A stretch of DNA of 64,000 nt from Comamonadaceae bacterium G21597-S1 (GCA_027214345.1 JAPWHR010000011.1:124001-188000), one strand, 5' to 3'. Shown: positions 9,001-18,703, numbered from the stretch's first letter. Notes: generated from the sequence alone by a model not told the origin. Numbers and translations are program-made.

Positions 9001-11562
9001 GTTGGCCAGCACGTTGACGCCCAGCGCGCCGGCGACACCGACATTGCCGCCGGCCGCACCGCTGGTCGCACTGGTCACGAAGCGGTTTCCGCCGCTGTCC
9101 CTCATCGACGCCCCCACGGTCACGCCGACACCCTGAATAGTGCTGTTGTCGGCTACCCGCGCGGTGTTGGTCAACACCCCAATGTTGATGCCAACCGCCG
9201 CGCCGATGCCCACCGTGCCGCCAGCACTGCTGCCGTCGGCCGTCACCGTCGAGCGATTCGCGGCCCGGCTCTGGATTGCGACCGGGCCGCTCGCCTGCTG
9301 CAGGCTGGTCGAGGCCACGTAGGCCTGCGTATCGCTGTTGAGATTGGCCACGGCGACGGCTGCGGCCACCTCGACGCCGCCGTCTGCGGTCGTGGACTGG
9401 TCCTGGTACTTGGCAAGCGTGGCTTCGGTCTGGCTGGGCGATGCAGCCTTCTCGGACGGGGTCTGCGCAGCGGCACCGCCGGTCGCGGCCCTGGCGCTGG
9501 TGGTGGCCACGGTCAACGCATCCGCGTCCACGGTCAACGCGCTGGATTGTGTGGCCGCAGAACCATCCACATAGGCCTTGGTGACCGTGGTCACCTCGGA
9601 CACCGCCACCGTTCCGCCAACCGCGACGGCTCCGCTGGCCGACGCATCGGCCCGCGAGCTGACCGCCACGTCGTTGCGCGCCAGCACGTCGAGTGCGCCG
9701 CCGGCGCGTATGGTCGAACTGCCGCCCAGGTGCGCCTTCGCCGTGCTGACGACGACGTTGAGCGCCACGCCGGCATCGCCCGGCAAAGCCAGCAGGTCGG
9801 GCGCGCCGGGCGCCACGTTCGAGCGCACGGTCGAGGCTGCGGTCAAGCGTGCCGCGCCACCGGCGTCCAGCGCCGAGGATCCGGTCACGTCGACCGTGGC
9901 CGTGGACACCGCGACCACGCTGCCCAATGGAGCGAGGCCGCTGGAGGCCACGTCGATGTGCGACGCGGACGCCAGTGTCAGATTGCCCGAGGCACCGATC
10001 GTGCTGGAGGCCACCTCGACCGTGGATACCGCCACCGGCACGTTGACCGGAAGCAGCGCACCCAGGGTCGAACTCTCATGGACCGCAGTCGCGCTGAGGG
10101 TCACGTCGCGGCCCTTGACTGTCGCCGTGTCGAGTTGAACCGATGCCGTGCCACTGGTGTCGCGCTCCGCCAGCAGGTTGACGTTGCCGGCCTGGAACCC
10201 GCCATCGGCATGGGCCAGCAGCTTGCTGCCGCTTTGCAGCGCGATGTTGCGCGCCTGCAGCGTCAGGTTGCCCGAATCGCCCGCGGAGGCGGCCGTATCC
10301 TGGTCGGCATCGCTGCCGCCAACCACGTTGCGCGTGGAAACGACGACACCGGACTGGACCGTGATGGCCTCGTCGGCAACGATGGTGTGGTTGGCACCTC
10401 CGGAATAGTAGTTGCCGCTGACGACCACGTTCACCGGGTCGACCAGCACCGTGCCGACTCGGCCCGCGCTCGACTGCGCGCGCATGTCGCCGCCGGCGAG
10501 TTCGACCCGGACGCCGGCACTGAACTCGATCGCCCCGCCATCGCCACCCGCATCGGCGGACGCATCCACCAGCGCGCCGGCGTGCAAGGTCGCCCCTTGG
10601 TCAGCCCAGACGTTGACCGTGCCGCCATCCGAGGCCGGTCCCACGCCTTGCGCGCTGATCCGGGCACCCGGCGCAAGGTGGACGTCGCCCCCGGCCCGCA
10701 CGTCGATGTCGCCGGCACGCACGCCAGCGGAACCGTCGGCGTTGACGATGCCGCCGACGCGCACGTCGCCATCGGCCACGATGAATATCTTGCCGCCGCG
10801 CTCGACGACGCGGTTTGCGCTCGCCATGCCGTTGGCATTGACGACATCCGAGAACTGCGGCGCGCTGCCGACGAAACGCGCGCCACTGTAGATCGCGCCG
10901 CCGACGTTGACTGCACCGGCCGAGACCGACACCGTGTCCACGGCGTTGACGGTGCCATCGATCGTGATCGTCGCGCCGGCATTGCGCGGCGCGGTGCCGG
11001 CCAGCAATTGCGCGACCGCGCCGTCGTTCGGAGTCCCGGGCGCGGTGAAGACGTTGTCGACGAAGGCAGGCGTCGGCGCTGAGAGGTGCAGGCTGCCGAC
11101 GTTGACCACACCGGCCGCGCCCACCACCATGCCGTGAGGATTGGCGAACCAGACGTTGCCGCCGACCTGGCCGTTCTTGACCGCATTGAGCATGCCATCA
11201 ATGTTGCTGACGCTGCCGCTGACCAGGTTGATGAGGTTGTTCGCGGTATTGGGCACATGCAGGTTGACCACCTGGCCCTGGTGCACGTCGAAGCGCACGA
11301 AGGAATTGAAGGCGTTGGCGCCTTTCTGCGTCGCCGTCATCACATCAGTGACGTTGCTGTGCGTGGCCAGCGTCGTCGCCGTGCGGCCGTCCGTCACGAT
11401 CTGCTGTGCCAGCACCGGCTGCCACCACAGTCCGGCACCGCACAGGGCCGCCGCACACGGCGACAGCCGCAAGGCCATGCGGCGCCATGCGAACGGTCCC
11501 AAAGCAACGCGTGGTCGGCGACGCAGCGCAGATGGGGCGAGACGAACGGCATGACGGGTCAC
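1..11562 (-). CDS. Giant LktA/FHA-type filamentous adhesin, partial (C terminus beyond window)
   Basis: The gene encodes a secreted TpsA-type surface adhesin, exported across the outer membrane by a TpsB partner that is not in this window. At least 3854 codons are open and no stop is reached. I chose the GTG at 11562 because GAGGAG lies six bases upstream. The product starts with a long Arg-rich signal peptide ending PVLA-QQ near residue 55. A haemagglutination/TPS domain follows, recognisable by the blocks NAFNSFVRFDVHQG, NTANNLINLV, GSVSNIDG and WFANPHGMVVG. The rest is thousands of residues of Gly/Ala/Val/Thr-rich beta-helix repeats with the recurring pattern GVGxxVxVNTTxAxIG. This matches the leukotoxin LktA family of filamentous adhesins as I know it; toxin activity is not implied. 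A strong promoter lies ~170 bases upstream. The receptor bound is unknown. Confidence 0.88.
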   Translation of the reverse strand, partial: MTRHAVRLAPSALRRRPRVALGPFAWRRMALRLSPCAAALCGAGLWWQPVLAQQIVTDGRTATTLATHSNVTDVMTATQKGANAFNSFVRFDVHQGQVVNLHVPNTANNLINLVSGSVSNIDGMLNAVKNGQVGGNVWFANPHGMVVGAAGVVNVGSLHLSAPTPAFVDNVFTAPGTPNDGAVAQLLAGTAPRNAGATITIDGTVNAVDTVSVSAGAVNVGGAIYSGARFVGSAPQFSDVVNANGMASANRVVERGGKIFIVADGDVRVGGIVNADGSAGVRAGDIDVRAGGDVHLAPGARISAQGVGPASDGGTVNVWADQGATLHAGALVDASADAGGDGGAIEFSAGVRVELAGGDMRAQSSAGRVGTVLVDPVNVVVSGNYYSGGANHTIVADEAITVQSGVVVSTRNVVGGSDADQDTAASAGDSGNLTLQARNIALQSGSKLLAHADGGFQAGNVNLLAERDTSGTASVQLDTATVKGRDVTLSATAVHESSTLGALLPVNVPVAVSTVEVASSTIGASGNLTLASASHIDVASSGLAPLGSVVAVSTATVDVTGSSALDAGGAARLTAASTVRSNVAPGAPDLLALPGDAGVALNVVVSTAKAHLGGSSTIRAGGALDVLARNDVAVSSRADASASGAVAVGGTVAVSEVTTVTKAYVDGSAATQSSALTVDADALTVATTSARAATGGAAAQTPSEKAASPSQTEATLAKYQDQSTTADGGVEVAAAVAVANLNSDTQAYVASTSLQQASGPVAIQSRAANRSTVTADGSSAGGTVGIGAAVGINIGVLTNTARVADNSTIQGVGVTVGASMRDSGGNRFVTSATSGAAGGNVGVAGALGVNVLANTTVASIDGDTDGGGVGAAVLVGGGDLRVEAANVSESTTIVGASVQASGGGSPAAVGVGPSVGTNIAVNTTHAGIGTGARVGGARDLDLLADAAHVVGNTVTGGAAGARVGVTPVAAVTVTVGTTTATFDPGDVVTLAGSYYSAARHAGSAQSTATGQTEGNNVAVGASIALTTATDTVLAVLDRDLDAAGAVDVVAVSTANSSAGATASVQGGEKAQDDGSAPPASGGAGGSVDDKLLARRSSATTTGKKTVAGTRSETGVGDDLDDTPQAPTTQDNSQGGGGVSVAAAVGVNAAVATTGARVGSGRSVHSQGALTVSSSNDTDARAQADGSQVDAGSTSVGVGAAVALNTGVSTNQALIGDDAQVQAQGVVVQAVNPSGAHSDYGAEARSGAGAGEVGIAGALAASVVVNTTVAALEGDRNASGQGARVDAGSGDVLVQAGNASTNKVVSGADVSGTGGSAKVGVGASIGVNVAVNTTVADIADKAVLLQGHDLTLRATADHGQETAVTGGAAGAQVAVTPLVGVTLAVNTTVARAGQSATGLSVSGAYSSMAEQRASASTVATGQTQGDKVGVGVSIALTNATDTVTAELARDLTAQDGVTVQATSTARSSTSATASVAGGEKAEDDGSPPAASGGKSVDDTVASQGDAARASGKKTASTAPTSSAGSGSDVAGKLDGGKAAPKSADGTESGGVSVAAAVGVNVGVATTTALVGKGLVVDGGVGALTVASVNETDSSAKADGSQVDGGNTKVGVGAAVALNAGVATTTATIADGSTVAATGVTVSTAGMTGQTSDSGADAKSGAGASSVGVAGSLAANASVNTSLATIQGDTDASGLGAQVDARGGAVLVEARNATTSTVQAAADVKNSGGDAKVGVGASIGLNVVVNTTLAEVQDKAQLVHVGGMGLHAGSDHAMATTVEGGAAGAKVSITPVVAVSIGVNTTVARLGEAAATLDLSGGYSSHADQTSVVTTRATGQAEGDVAVGASLAAAVAVDTVQARVERNLDAVDGIDLSAQSASSLTTEAKAGAKGAKAAKTDTNGNETPESGTTVDEQKQRQLDSAKNTNSAASGVSTTTPQAQTPDTSDQTPGTGKPSASGSKNQQGKKVSVAAAIGVGVAYNQASAEIAAGKTVSAGSGDLSIHAGTDTNYRTLATGEAVSDDVGVAAAVALTATYNATQANLGAGATVTQARDVDITAASTQNRGPDFQKTMSAEAVSGAGGGEVAVAGSLAVVGNYNQTRAAIGEGVALGSALVPVGDVTVSSDDTSKVSAQARAGALSIGGKSKAGVGASFAVVLSYNGNAAVVGRDENGDDLYAPTSVFADSLTVAATKNRVRLLAPTADDAVDFVTRDAKNLDFDALDPSTYLGSNNYYTEAIAGAAAKGNVAVAGAFSVNVFGNTTRALLGSNVAVTASGQRAPGDPMAVDVSSRSDTQAIAFSGAVAGAKQVGVGISNSDIINLDETTASIGAGSVVRATALDADVRVDAQSRQDIANVSVSAGASAGNAGVGGVLGVVVSLNKTQAAIDAGATVQSMGDLAVSARNDTTAVMVSGGIGAAKEVGVGAAIAANIMANTTSATIGDGAQADARGAMRVDARASENVVGVTVAGSGGGKVGVAGALSLNVILSETEARVGQGARLNADTLWAPITPTSAQQVAITAQDDTLVVGVGGGVAGAGKVGVGAASDTTVLAKTVKAHIADDVDGLDVATVYAARGVDVLAGSTENLASGTLGFGGGGSVGVGGAVGVVVSKNDVQARIGNGAFVDSDGNVMVDAQDDIVAVVASGGGAGGGNTGVGGSLGVATLIGSTVAGIGDNARVNARGNRDTMTVFSGETVFSDVTVRPDSFLGKKTETARGLSVTAYSRENLVTTVIGGAGGGTAGVAATVSAAVVTTRTEAVIGQGARINENNVGVGAGQQVRIKAVDETLMIDAAGAGAGGGSAGVGAAGNFGVIAKTTTARIARQALVRSRDAVQLDAASSDVSVTATFGAAGGGSAGVGGSVAGIAVANTTQALIDDASTAQDGARVEVSHGDLSLDANEFSSSYLLTGAGAGGGSAGVGVSLAVGVNASTTRARIGNHAVTNASGTTSVHADSVENLNTVTVAGAGGGSAGVAGTIAASVVLSSTEAGIGRNARVNTDANFANAAQKVDVQATDRVITVSAGGAGAGGGAAGVGATLDVTFAKNTTSAYIDSGADVSAGQDVLVHASSEKYVNSVTIAGAGGGAAGVAGAVSVIAVGSLLDGEAKSGLLGGDATAYSDGQTTKSAVGDQMGNSDQSVETKGVLDSAASKLGIATHTDDATVIPLRNTQAFVGVGAKVKAGRDVRVEASDGTVAVVAAGAGAGGGTAGVAGSFGVVLLHDAAEAFIASGAQVDAMRRTDVRASTSENVFNVGITGSGAGVADVSASLVVNVVSSDTSAYIGAAAVNQDAAFLGAQQSVGVFADSGSNLVTVAAQGGGAGAASVGGVFDTNVLTKRTKAYIGEGAVVSAQDTVEVDAASRENVVSGGVSIRGAGAAAVGAVAAANVVANTTEAFIGAARGDTNPVGATVHANGNVRLSATDDTLLVSVSAVGNGAGAAGVGFNVGVNTIANATRAYVADNSDVWARGNTAGVSVYNGAVGAATALPPVADGKSGAIDIDNDGTPEGDVGNGVSFDISAGSDTSSGVDPSSGAVAGQGTPVPASAGGGIGSKGMDTGVRGLSVTAIGNEKVVSAALGVAGAGAAAVTGAATANVLVSETLASIGDGARINVGGSAGADQSVRLRAADHTLVVQTVGTVSGAGAAAVSGSGNTVVVAKNTQAGIGRAEVNANQLAVQATSSEDIYAIGVNLSVAGAAGVGAAASVAVVANQTLATIAAGAQIDATGNMALHANQDTSMNLFTVSGAGGIAGVSGAFSVGVVANTTHALVLGAGSALQAASLDVAGTLDIAATSNEDILSATVSGAGGGVGVAGAVGVKVVKSDTQAAIGDNTRVNQTRRGAAQDVAVRAQDTVRLRGGGGAA
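5950..8760 (-). repeat. Three near-tandem ~1.24-kb in-frame repeats within the adhesin gene
   Basis: Three copies of a long module occur in register. The same block (a VTP-VxxV-NTT strand, then a G-Y-S or Y-Y-S turn, then a T-GQxxG-VxVG strand) is anchored at about 6112, 7351 and 8581. The spacings are 1239 and 1230 bases, or 413 and 410 codons. Two of the copies also share a charged, disordered insert (GGEKAxDDGS followed by a Ser/Lys-rich stretch) near 7020-7150 and 8230-8370. Outer limits are approximate because the surrounding sequence is itself repetitive. Such repeats are likely sites of recombination and length variation. Confidence 0.7.
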
Positions 11563-11951
11563 AGTGGGCTCCTCGAAGTCGTTGTACCCGGCGCACCCCG
11601 CAGCTAGGGCGGTCGGATATGGGTCGCAACACATCCTGCGCCGGCCCCTTGGGCTGCCCGGCAATGGATGGCCGGACCGCCGAATCGACGCCCACGTCCA
11701 ACGACACACGGCATGTTGCGATTGCTTAAGATTTTTTACACTATACGCACGACATGCTGCCTTGACAAAGGCCCGAATGGACCAAAGCCCGCACCGTCCG
11801 AGCGATCGAGGTGTCAGGCGAAATGCGGGCAGCCCATGCAGACGGTGGGTGGACGCGGCAAAGACCGGAAACGCTTGGAGCCGGCGCAAATTGCCCGCGG
11901 ACAAGCGGGATGCGCAAGGACAGCGCAGTGCAGTGCTTCAGGAGGTCAGGA
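11563..11951. other. Adhesin leader and promoter region; no gene seen
   Basis: These 389 bases lie between the adhesin start and tRNA-Leu. They hold the adhesin 5' leader (about 170 bases) and its promoter. An AT-rich tract at about 11722-11746 contrasts with the GC-rich surroundings. The small open frames here lack ribosome sites and coding character, and I consider them non-coding. Confidence 0.6.
11740..11768 (-). promoter_or_regulatory. Strong sigma70-type promoter for the adhesin
   Basis: Read on the minus strand there is a -35 box TTGTCA (11768-11763), a 17-base spacer and a -10 box TATAGT (11745-11740). Transcription would start near 11733 and give a leader of about 170 bases before the GTG start. 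Both boxes are one base from consensus and the spacer is ideal, which is rare by chance in DNA this GC-rich. Confidence 0.65.
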
Positions 11952-12047
11952 GGTGGTGCCCGGAACCGGGATCGAACCGGTACGCCCCTTGTGCAGGAAA
12001 GCGGCGGATTTTAAGTCCGCTGTGTCTACCAATTCCACCATCCGGGC
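11952..12047 (-). tRNA. tRNA-Leu (anticodon UAA)
   Basis: A full class-II tRNA with a 7-bp acceptor stem GCCCGGA/TCCGGGC, an encoded ACCA end, the T-loop GTTCGATCC and a long variable arm. The anticodon loop is CTTAAAA, which gives UAA. It is last in the tRNA-Gly/Cys/Leu string downstream of lon. Confidence 0.95.
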
Positions 12048-12124
12048 GTGCCCGCGCGATCAGGAAAACCGAGCCAGTCGACCGGGCATAGTCCCACAGG
12101 CCAGCCGAGCCCGCGGTATTCGGT

Positions 12125-12198
12125 TGGAGGCGCGACCCGGAGTCGAACCGGGCTGATCGGATTTGCAATCCGGTGCATAACCGCTTTGCTATCGCGCC
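12125..12198 (-). tRNA. tRNA-Cys (anticodon GCA)
   Basis: The cloverleaf is complete: acceptor GGCGCGA/TCGCGCC, discriminator U, encoded CCA, T-loop GTTCGACTC and anticodon loop TTGCAAA, which gives GCA. It lies between tRNA-Gly and tRNA-Leu on the same strand. Confidence 0.95.
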
Positions 12199-12248
12199 GA
12201 AAACATTGCGTCAGGCACCTGGCCCCGAAAAGGCCATCGGCACCGACA

Positions 12249-12276
12249 AAAAAGGGAAGCCTGGGCTTCCCTTTTT
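12249..12276 (-). terminator. Rho-independent terminator candidate between tRNA-Gly and tRNA-Cys
   Basis: A perfect stem AAAAAGGGAAGC / GCTTCCCTTTTT closes a 4-base loop. On the minus strand it ends in a T run, so it could terminate transcription leaving tRNA-Gly; the symmetric T run also allows action on the plus strand. Its position would separate tRNA-Gly from tRNA-Cys, so partial read-through or RNA processing is possible. Confidence 0.6.
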
Positions 12277-12284
12277 GTGGAATC

Positions 12285-12360
12285 TGGAGCGGGAAAAGAG
12301 TCTCGAACTCTCGACCTCAACCTTGGCAAGGTTGCGCTCTACCAACTGAGCTATTCCCGC
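12285..12360 (-). tRNA. tRNA-Gly (anticodon GCC)
   Basis: A 76-base tRNA with acceptor GCGGGAA/TTCCCGC, encoded CCA, D-loop AGTTGGTAGA, T-loop GTTCGAGAC and anticodon loop TTGCCAA, which gives GCC. It is the first tRNA downstream of lon. Confidence 0.95.
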
Positions 12361-12374
12361 GTTTCAAGCCTCGA

Positions 12375-12380
12375 AGTATA
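12375..12380 (-). promoter_or_regulatory. Possible -10 box for the tRNA string
   Basis: TATACT, preceded by TTA, lies on the minus strand about 15 bases before the tRNA-Gly 5' end, in an AT-rich patch. I see no good -35 box at the expected distance, so only the -10 element is proposed. Confidence 0.35.
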
Positions 12381-12401
12381 TAACAACTTTCCGGGGATGC
12401 C

Positions 12402-12441
12402 GGCAGTGGAAGCCAACTTTTTTTGCTCGCAGACCACTGCC
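12402..12441. repeat. Inverted repeat between lon and tRNA-Gly
   Basis: GGCAGTGG (12402-12409) and CCACTGCC (12434-12441) form an 8-bp perfect inverted repeat around a 24-base spacer that contains a T tract. It starts just past the lon stop codon. There is no classical trailing T run, so it may be an mRNA 3'-end stabilising hairpin rather than a terminator. Confidence 0.4.
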
Positions 12442-12452
12442 CTTTCTTCATC

Positions 12453-14912
<2,460 letters not shown>

Positions 14913-14940
14913 GTAAGACCTTCTAGTGGTTACCAGTTCC

Positions 14941-14968
14941 AAATGGATGGCCGGTCGTGAATTTCAAC
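14941..14968 (-). promoter_or_regulatory. Possible sigma32 heat-shock promoter upstream of lon
   Basis: On the minus strand GTTGAAA (14968-14962) is followed, 11 bases later, by CCATCCATTT (14950-14941). This resembles the RpoH consensus CTTGAAA and CCCCATnT, though the spacer is at the short end. lon is a known RpoH target in enterobacteria. The site lies 29 bases upstream of the chosen start. Confidence 0.4.
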
Positions 14969-15056
14969 CCGCGAAACCATGATGAATGGCGCAAAAACAA
15001 TGAAAGTCGGCAATGGGGTGCCGAAAAAGATGTCAGATCACGCTGAAGGGTCTGAT

Positions 15057-16322
15057 TCAGGCTTTTTTGGCGAGTTCCCGATAGACGAGCAACGGCGGCT
15101 TGTTCTCTTCGATCGTCGATTCGTCCACGACCACCTTTTCGACATTGGTCGCAGTGGGCAGTTCGTACATGGTATCGATCAGGGACTGCTCCAGGATCGA
15201 GCGCAGGCCTCGGGCACCGGTCTTGCGTGCCAGCGCCTTGCGGGCGATCGCCTTGAGCGCCGACGGACGGATCTCGAGTTCGACCCCCTCCATCGACAAC
15301 AACTTGGCATATTGCTTGACGAGCGCGTTCTTGGGCTCGAGCAGGATCTGCACCAGCGCATCCTCGCTCAGTTCGGCCAGCGTGGCCACCACGGGCATCC
15401 GACCCACGAGTTCGGGGATCAGCCCGAACTTGATCAAATCCTCGGGTTCCACGTCCTTGAAGAGTTCGGTCACGCTACGTTGCGCCTTGCTCTTCACCGC
15501 AGCACCGAAACCGATGCCCGATGCCTCGGTGCGGTTCTCGATGACCTTCTCCAGCCCCGAAAATGCACCGCCGCAGATGAACAGGATATTGGTAGTGTCG
15601 ACCTGCACGAAATCCTGGTTCGGATGCTTGCGGCCGCCCTGGGGCGGCACGCTGGCCATCGTGCCTTCGATCAACTTGAGCAGCGCCTGCTGCACGCCCT
15701 CGCCCGATACGTCCCGCGTGATGGACGGGTTGTCGGCCTTGCGCGAGATCTTGTCGATCTCGTCGATGTAGACAATGCCGCGCTGGGCGCGATCGACCTC
15801 GTAGTTGCAGCTCTGCAGCAGCTTGAGCACGATGTTCTCGACATCCTCGCCGACATAGCCGGCTTCGGTCAATGTGGTCGCATCGGCCATCACGAACGGC
15901 ACGTCGAGCATGCGCGCAAGGGTCTGCGCCAGCAAGGTCTTGCCGGAGCCCGTTGGCCCGATCAGCAGGATATTGCTCTTGGCCAGCTCGACGTCGTCCT
16001 TCTTGGACTTTTCCTTGTGGCGCAGCCGCTTGTAGTGGTTGTAGACGGCCACCGCCAGCGTGCGCTTGGCCGCCTCCTGGCCGATCACGTAGTTGTCGAG
16101 GTTGGCCTTGATCTCGGCCGGAGTCGGCAATTCGCTCTTGCTGTCCTTGGTCGCCGTGCCTGCCGGCAGTTCGTCCCGGATGATCTCGTTGCACAACTCG
16201 ATGCATTCGTCGCAGACGAACACCGAAGGACCGGCAATCAGCTTCTTGACCTCGTGCTGGCTCTTGCCGCAAAACGAGCAATACAGCGTCTTCTCGCTGG
16301 AGGAGCCTTTTTTCTCGGCCAT
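15057..16322 (-). CDS. clpX: ClpX, ATPase and specificity subunit of the ClpXP protease
   Basis: ClpX unfolds tagged proteins and feeds them into ClpP. The 421-residue protein has the N-terminal C4 zinc-binding domain (CSFC with VCDEC and ELC, residues ~16-46). The AAA+ core shows Walker A GPTGSGKT near residue 120, Walker [10 protein letters not shown], and the GFGA segment that corresponds to the IGF loop used to dock ClpP. The length matches the family norm of about 424. It is 110 bases downstream of clpP and 144 bases upstream of lon, all on the minus strand, which is the classic tig-clpP-clpX-lon order. Confidence 0.98.
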   Translation of the reverse strand: MAEKKGSSSEKTLYCSFCGKSQHEVKKLIAGPSVFVCDECIELCNEIIRDELPAGTATKDSKSELPTPAEIKANLDNYVIGQEAAKRTLAVAVYNHYKRLRHKEKSKKDDVELAKSNILLIGPTGSGKTLLAQTLARMLDVPFVMADATTLTEAGYVGEDVENIVLKLLQSCNYEVDRAQRGIVYIDEIDKISRKADNPSITRDVSGEGVQQALLKLIEGTMASVPPQGGRKHPNQDFVQVDTTNILFICGGAFSGLEKVIENRTEASGIGFGAAVKSKAQRSVTELFKDVEPEDLIKFGLIPELVGRMPVVATLAELSEDALVQILLEPKNALVKQYAKLLSMEGVELEIRPSALKAIARKALARKTGARGLRSILEQSLIDTMYELPTATNVEKVVVDESTIEENKPPLLVYRELAKKA

Positions 16323-16432
16323 GGAATCAACGCCCTTTCAACTGGAGTTGACATGATACCGAAAAGCCGGTACCGATCGCCCCGCGTGCGCGCAGCACCA
16401 CGGGGCCGCTGTGGACAACCGGCAACACTCGT

Positions 16433-17053
16433 TCAGGAGCGCTTGCTGATCACCTGGTCGACGAGGCCGTATTCCTTCGACTCGTCTGCAGACATGTAGT
16501 AGTCGCGCTCGGTGTCACGCGCGATGCGCTCGAGCGGCTGTCCGGTGCGCTCGGCCAGGATCTTGTTCAGCTGCTCGCGGGTCTTGAGGATCTCGCGCGC
16601 CTGGATCTCGATCTCGGTCGCCTGCCCCTGGCTGCCGCCGGAAGGCTGGTGAATCATGATCTTGGAGTTGGGAAGCGAAAAGCGCTTGCCCTTGGCGCCG
16701 GCGGCCAGCAGGAAAGCACCCATGCTGGCGGCAAAACCCACGCACAACGTGGACACATCGGCCTTGATGAAATTCATCGTATCGTAGATCGCCATGCCGG
16801 CCGACACCGAGCCCCCAGGCGAGTTGATGTAGAACGAGATGTCCTTGTCGGGGTTCTCGCTCTCGAGGAACAGCAACTGCGCAACGACCAGGTTGGCCGT
16901 CTGGTCGTTGACCGGCCCGACAAGAAAGATCACCCGCTCCTTGAGCAGGCGGGAATAGATATCGTACGAACGCTCACCGCGGCCGGACTGCTCGATCACC
17001 ATGGGCACCATGCCCAGGCCCTGCGGCTGCAGGTTGTGGTCTTCAAAATTCAT
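16433..17053 (-). CDS. clpP: ClpP, proteolytic subunit of the Clp protease
   Basis: ClpP is a self-compartmentalised serine peptidase that works with ClpX and ClpA. The product has 206 residues. The catalytic serine is S110 in GFAASMGAF and the histidine is H135 in [10 protein letters not shown]; the aspartate lies in the TERDYYM segment near residue 184. The residue before the AASMG box is Phe, where Gln is more usual. The ATG at 17053 is chosen over an upstream TTG because GGGAG lies six bases before it. It sits between tig (103 bases upstream) and clpX. Confidence 0.97.
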   Translation of the reverse strand: MNFEDHNLQPQGLGMVPMVIEQSGRGERSYDIYSRLLKERVIFLVGPVNDQTANLVVAQLLFLESENPDKDISFYINSPGGSVSAGMAIYDTMNFIKADVSTLCVGFAASMGAFLLAAGAKGKRFSLPNSKIMIHQPSGGSQGQATEIEIQAREILKTREQLNKILAERTGQPLERIARDTERDYYMSADESKEYGLVDQVISKRS

Positions 17054-17155
17054 GTCGTCTCCCAATCGAACGGACGCAACCCCAGCGGCTGCCTGGCAGC
17101 AGGTGGGGTCGAACGCGGCAACTGCAAGCCCACGGCATCATGCCGTGTCGTGCCC

Positions 17156-18466
17156 TCAACCCTGGCCCATCAAGTCGTCGAACGCAATCGCCTTCTCGGT
17201 GATCTTGGCTTTCGACAGGATGTATTCCGTGACATTGTTCTCGATCACGATGGCCTCGACCTCACCCATGCGCTTGGCGTCGCCGTAATACCAGCGCACC
17301 ACTTCGGCCGGCTTCTCGTAGCTGGCCGACAACTCGTCGATGTGGGCCTTGATCTGCTCGGGCTTGGCCTGCAGTTCGTGGGAGCGAACCAGTTCGGCCA
17401 CGACCAGGCCCAGGCGCACACGGCGCTCGGCCTGCGGCTTGAAAATTTCCTCGGGAATGGGCGCCTTGTCGGCATCCTTGACGCCACGCTGCTTGAGGTC
17501 GGCGCGGGCATTCTCGATCAGGCGCTGCAATTCCGACTGCACGCTGGAGTTGGGCAGATCGAGTTCCGCCACCGCCGCCAGCGCATCTAGCGCGGCCTGC
17601 TTGTTGCGCGACATCAGGCGGAATTTCACCTCACGCTCCAGGTTCTTGCGGATATCGGCGCGCAAGCCCTCGACCGTTGCGTCTTCAATGCCCAGGGACT
17701 TGGCCAGTGCCTCATTGACCTCCGGCAGGTGCGCCGCTTCGATCTTCTTGACCGAGACCAGGAAGTCGGCGGTCTTGCCGGCCACATCCTTGCCATGGTA
17801 GTCCGCCGGGAACGCCAGCGGGAAGGTCTTGCTCTCCCCGACCTTCATGCCCGTGGTGGCGTCCTCGAACTCCTTGAGCATCTGACCATCGCCCAGGATG
17901 AACTGGAAGTCGTCGGCCTTCCCGCCTTCGAACGGCTCGCCGTCGATCTTGCCCTCGAAGTCGACCGTGACCCGGTCGGTTGCCTGCGCGGCCGCATCGT
18001 GCGGGCGCTGCGAGAACGTGCGGCGCTGCTTGCGCAGGATGTCCAGCGTCTTGTCGATCGCTGCGTCGCTGACCTCGCAGGACAACTTCTCGACCTCGGC
18101 CGTGGCCAGGTCGCCGAGCTTGACCTCGGGGAACACCTCGAAGACGGCATCGAAAGCGACCTCACCTTCCGGGGCGCCTTCCTTTTCCGTGATGCGTGGC
18201 TGGCCGGCAACCCGCAGTTTGGCCTCGTTGGCGGCACTGGAGAACGCCTCGCCGACCTTGTCGTTCATCACTTCGTAGTGCACCGAATAGCCGTAACGCT
18301 GGGCAACCACGTTCATCGGCACCTTGCCCGGACGGAACCCGTCCATCTTGACCGTCTTGGCGAGCCGCTTCAAGCGGGATTCGACTTCCGACTGGATCGT
18401 CTTGACCGGCAGGGTCAGCGTGATCTTGCGCTCCAGCTTTTCGAGGGTTTCCACAGTAACAGCCAT
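17156..18466 (-). CDS. tig: Trigger factor, ribosome-associated chaperone and prolyl isomerase
   Basis: Trigger factor binds nascent chains at the ribosome exit tunnel. The 436-residue protein starts MAVTVETLEKLERK. The N-terminal domain carries the ribosome-binding loop signature GFRPGKVP. A central FKBP-like domain (GKIDGEPFEGG, then FPLAFPADYHG) and a long helical C-terminal chaperone domain follow. The ATG at 18466 has AGGAG seven bases upstream, so the 16 extra codons of the longest frame are dropped. It opens the tig-clpP-clpX-lon block. Confidence 0.97.
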   Translation of the reverse strand: MAVTVETLEKLERKITLTLPVKTIQSEVESRLKRLAKTVKMDGFRPGKVPMNVVAQRYGYSVHYEVMNDKVGEAFSSAANEAKLRVAGQPRITEKEGAPEGEVAFDAVFEVFPEVKLGDLATAEVEKLSCEVSDAAIDKTLDILRKQRRTFSQRPHDAAAQATDRVTVDFEGKIDGEPFEGGKADDFQFILGDGQMLKEFEDATTGMKVGESKTFPLAFPADYHGKDVAGKTADFLVSVKKIEAAHLPEVNEALAKSLGIEDATVEGLRADIRKNLEREVKFRLMSRNKQAALDALAAVAELDLPNSSVQSELQRLIENARADLKQRGVKDADKAPIPEEIFKPQAERRVRLGLVVAELVRSHELQAKPEQIKAHIDELSASYEKPAEVVRWYYGDAKRMGEVEAIVIENNVTEYILSKAKITEKAIAFDDLMGQG

Positions 18467-18606
18467 GTTGCTTCTCCTAATATGCGATGCCATGGGCGAG
18501 GTTGCGCCCGTCAAACCAACTCCCGGAACCCCATCCCCGGTACCCGGCCATGGGTCTGCACCCTCGCTGGCAAGGTCAGGATCGTTCCGGTCGCCGGCGT
18601 TTTTCC

Positions 18607-18693
18607 TGGTGCGCGGGGGGGGACTCGAACCCCCACACCATTGCTGGCGTCAGGACCTAAACCTGGTGCGTCTACCAATTTCGCCACCCGCGC
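18607..18693 (-). tRNA. tRNA-Leu (anticodon UAG)
   Basis: A class-II tRNA with acceptor GCGCGGG/CCCGCGC, encoded ACCA, a long variable arm and T-loop GTTCGAGTC. The anticodon loop TTTAGGT gives UAG. It lies directly upstream of tig on the same strand, a common arrangement. Confidence 0.95.
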
Positions 18694-18703
18694 CTGAAAA
18701 CAA

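Noticed and set aside
2905-11082. A 2725-codon open frame on the plus strand
   Set aside because: It is the codon-aligned antisense of the adhesin gene. It stays open because the GC-rich sense codons avoid TTA, CTA and TCA. Its product is His/Arg-rich with no recognisable domain, while the minus frame gives a signal peptide and TPS domain.
11952-12360. tRNA cluster next to a large adhesin, considered as a genomic-island attachment site
   Set aside because: I found no integrase, no partial tRNA duplicate and no direct repeat of the tRNA 3' ends in the window.
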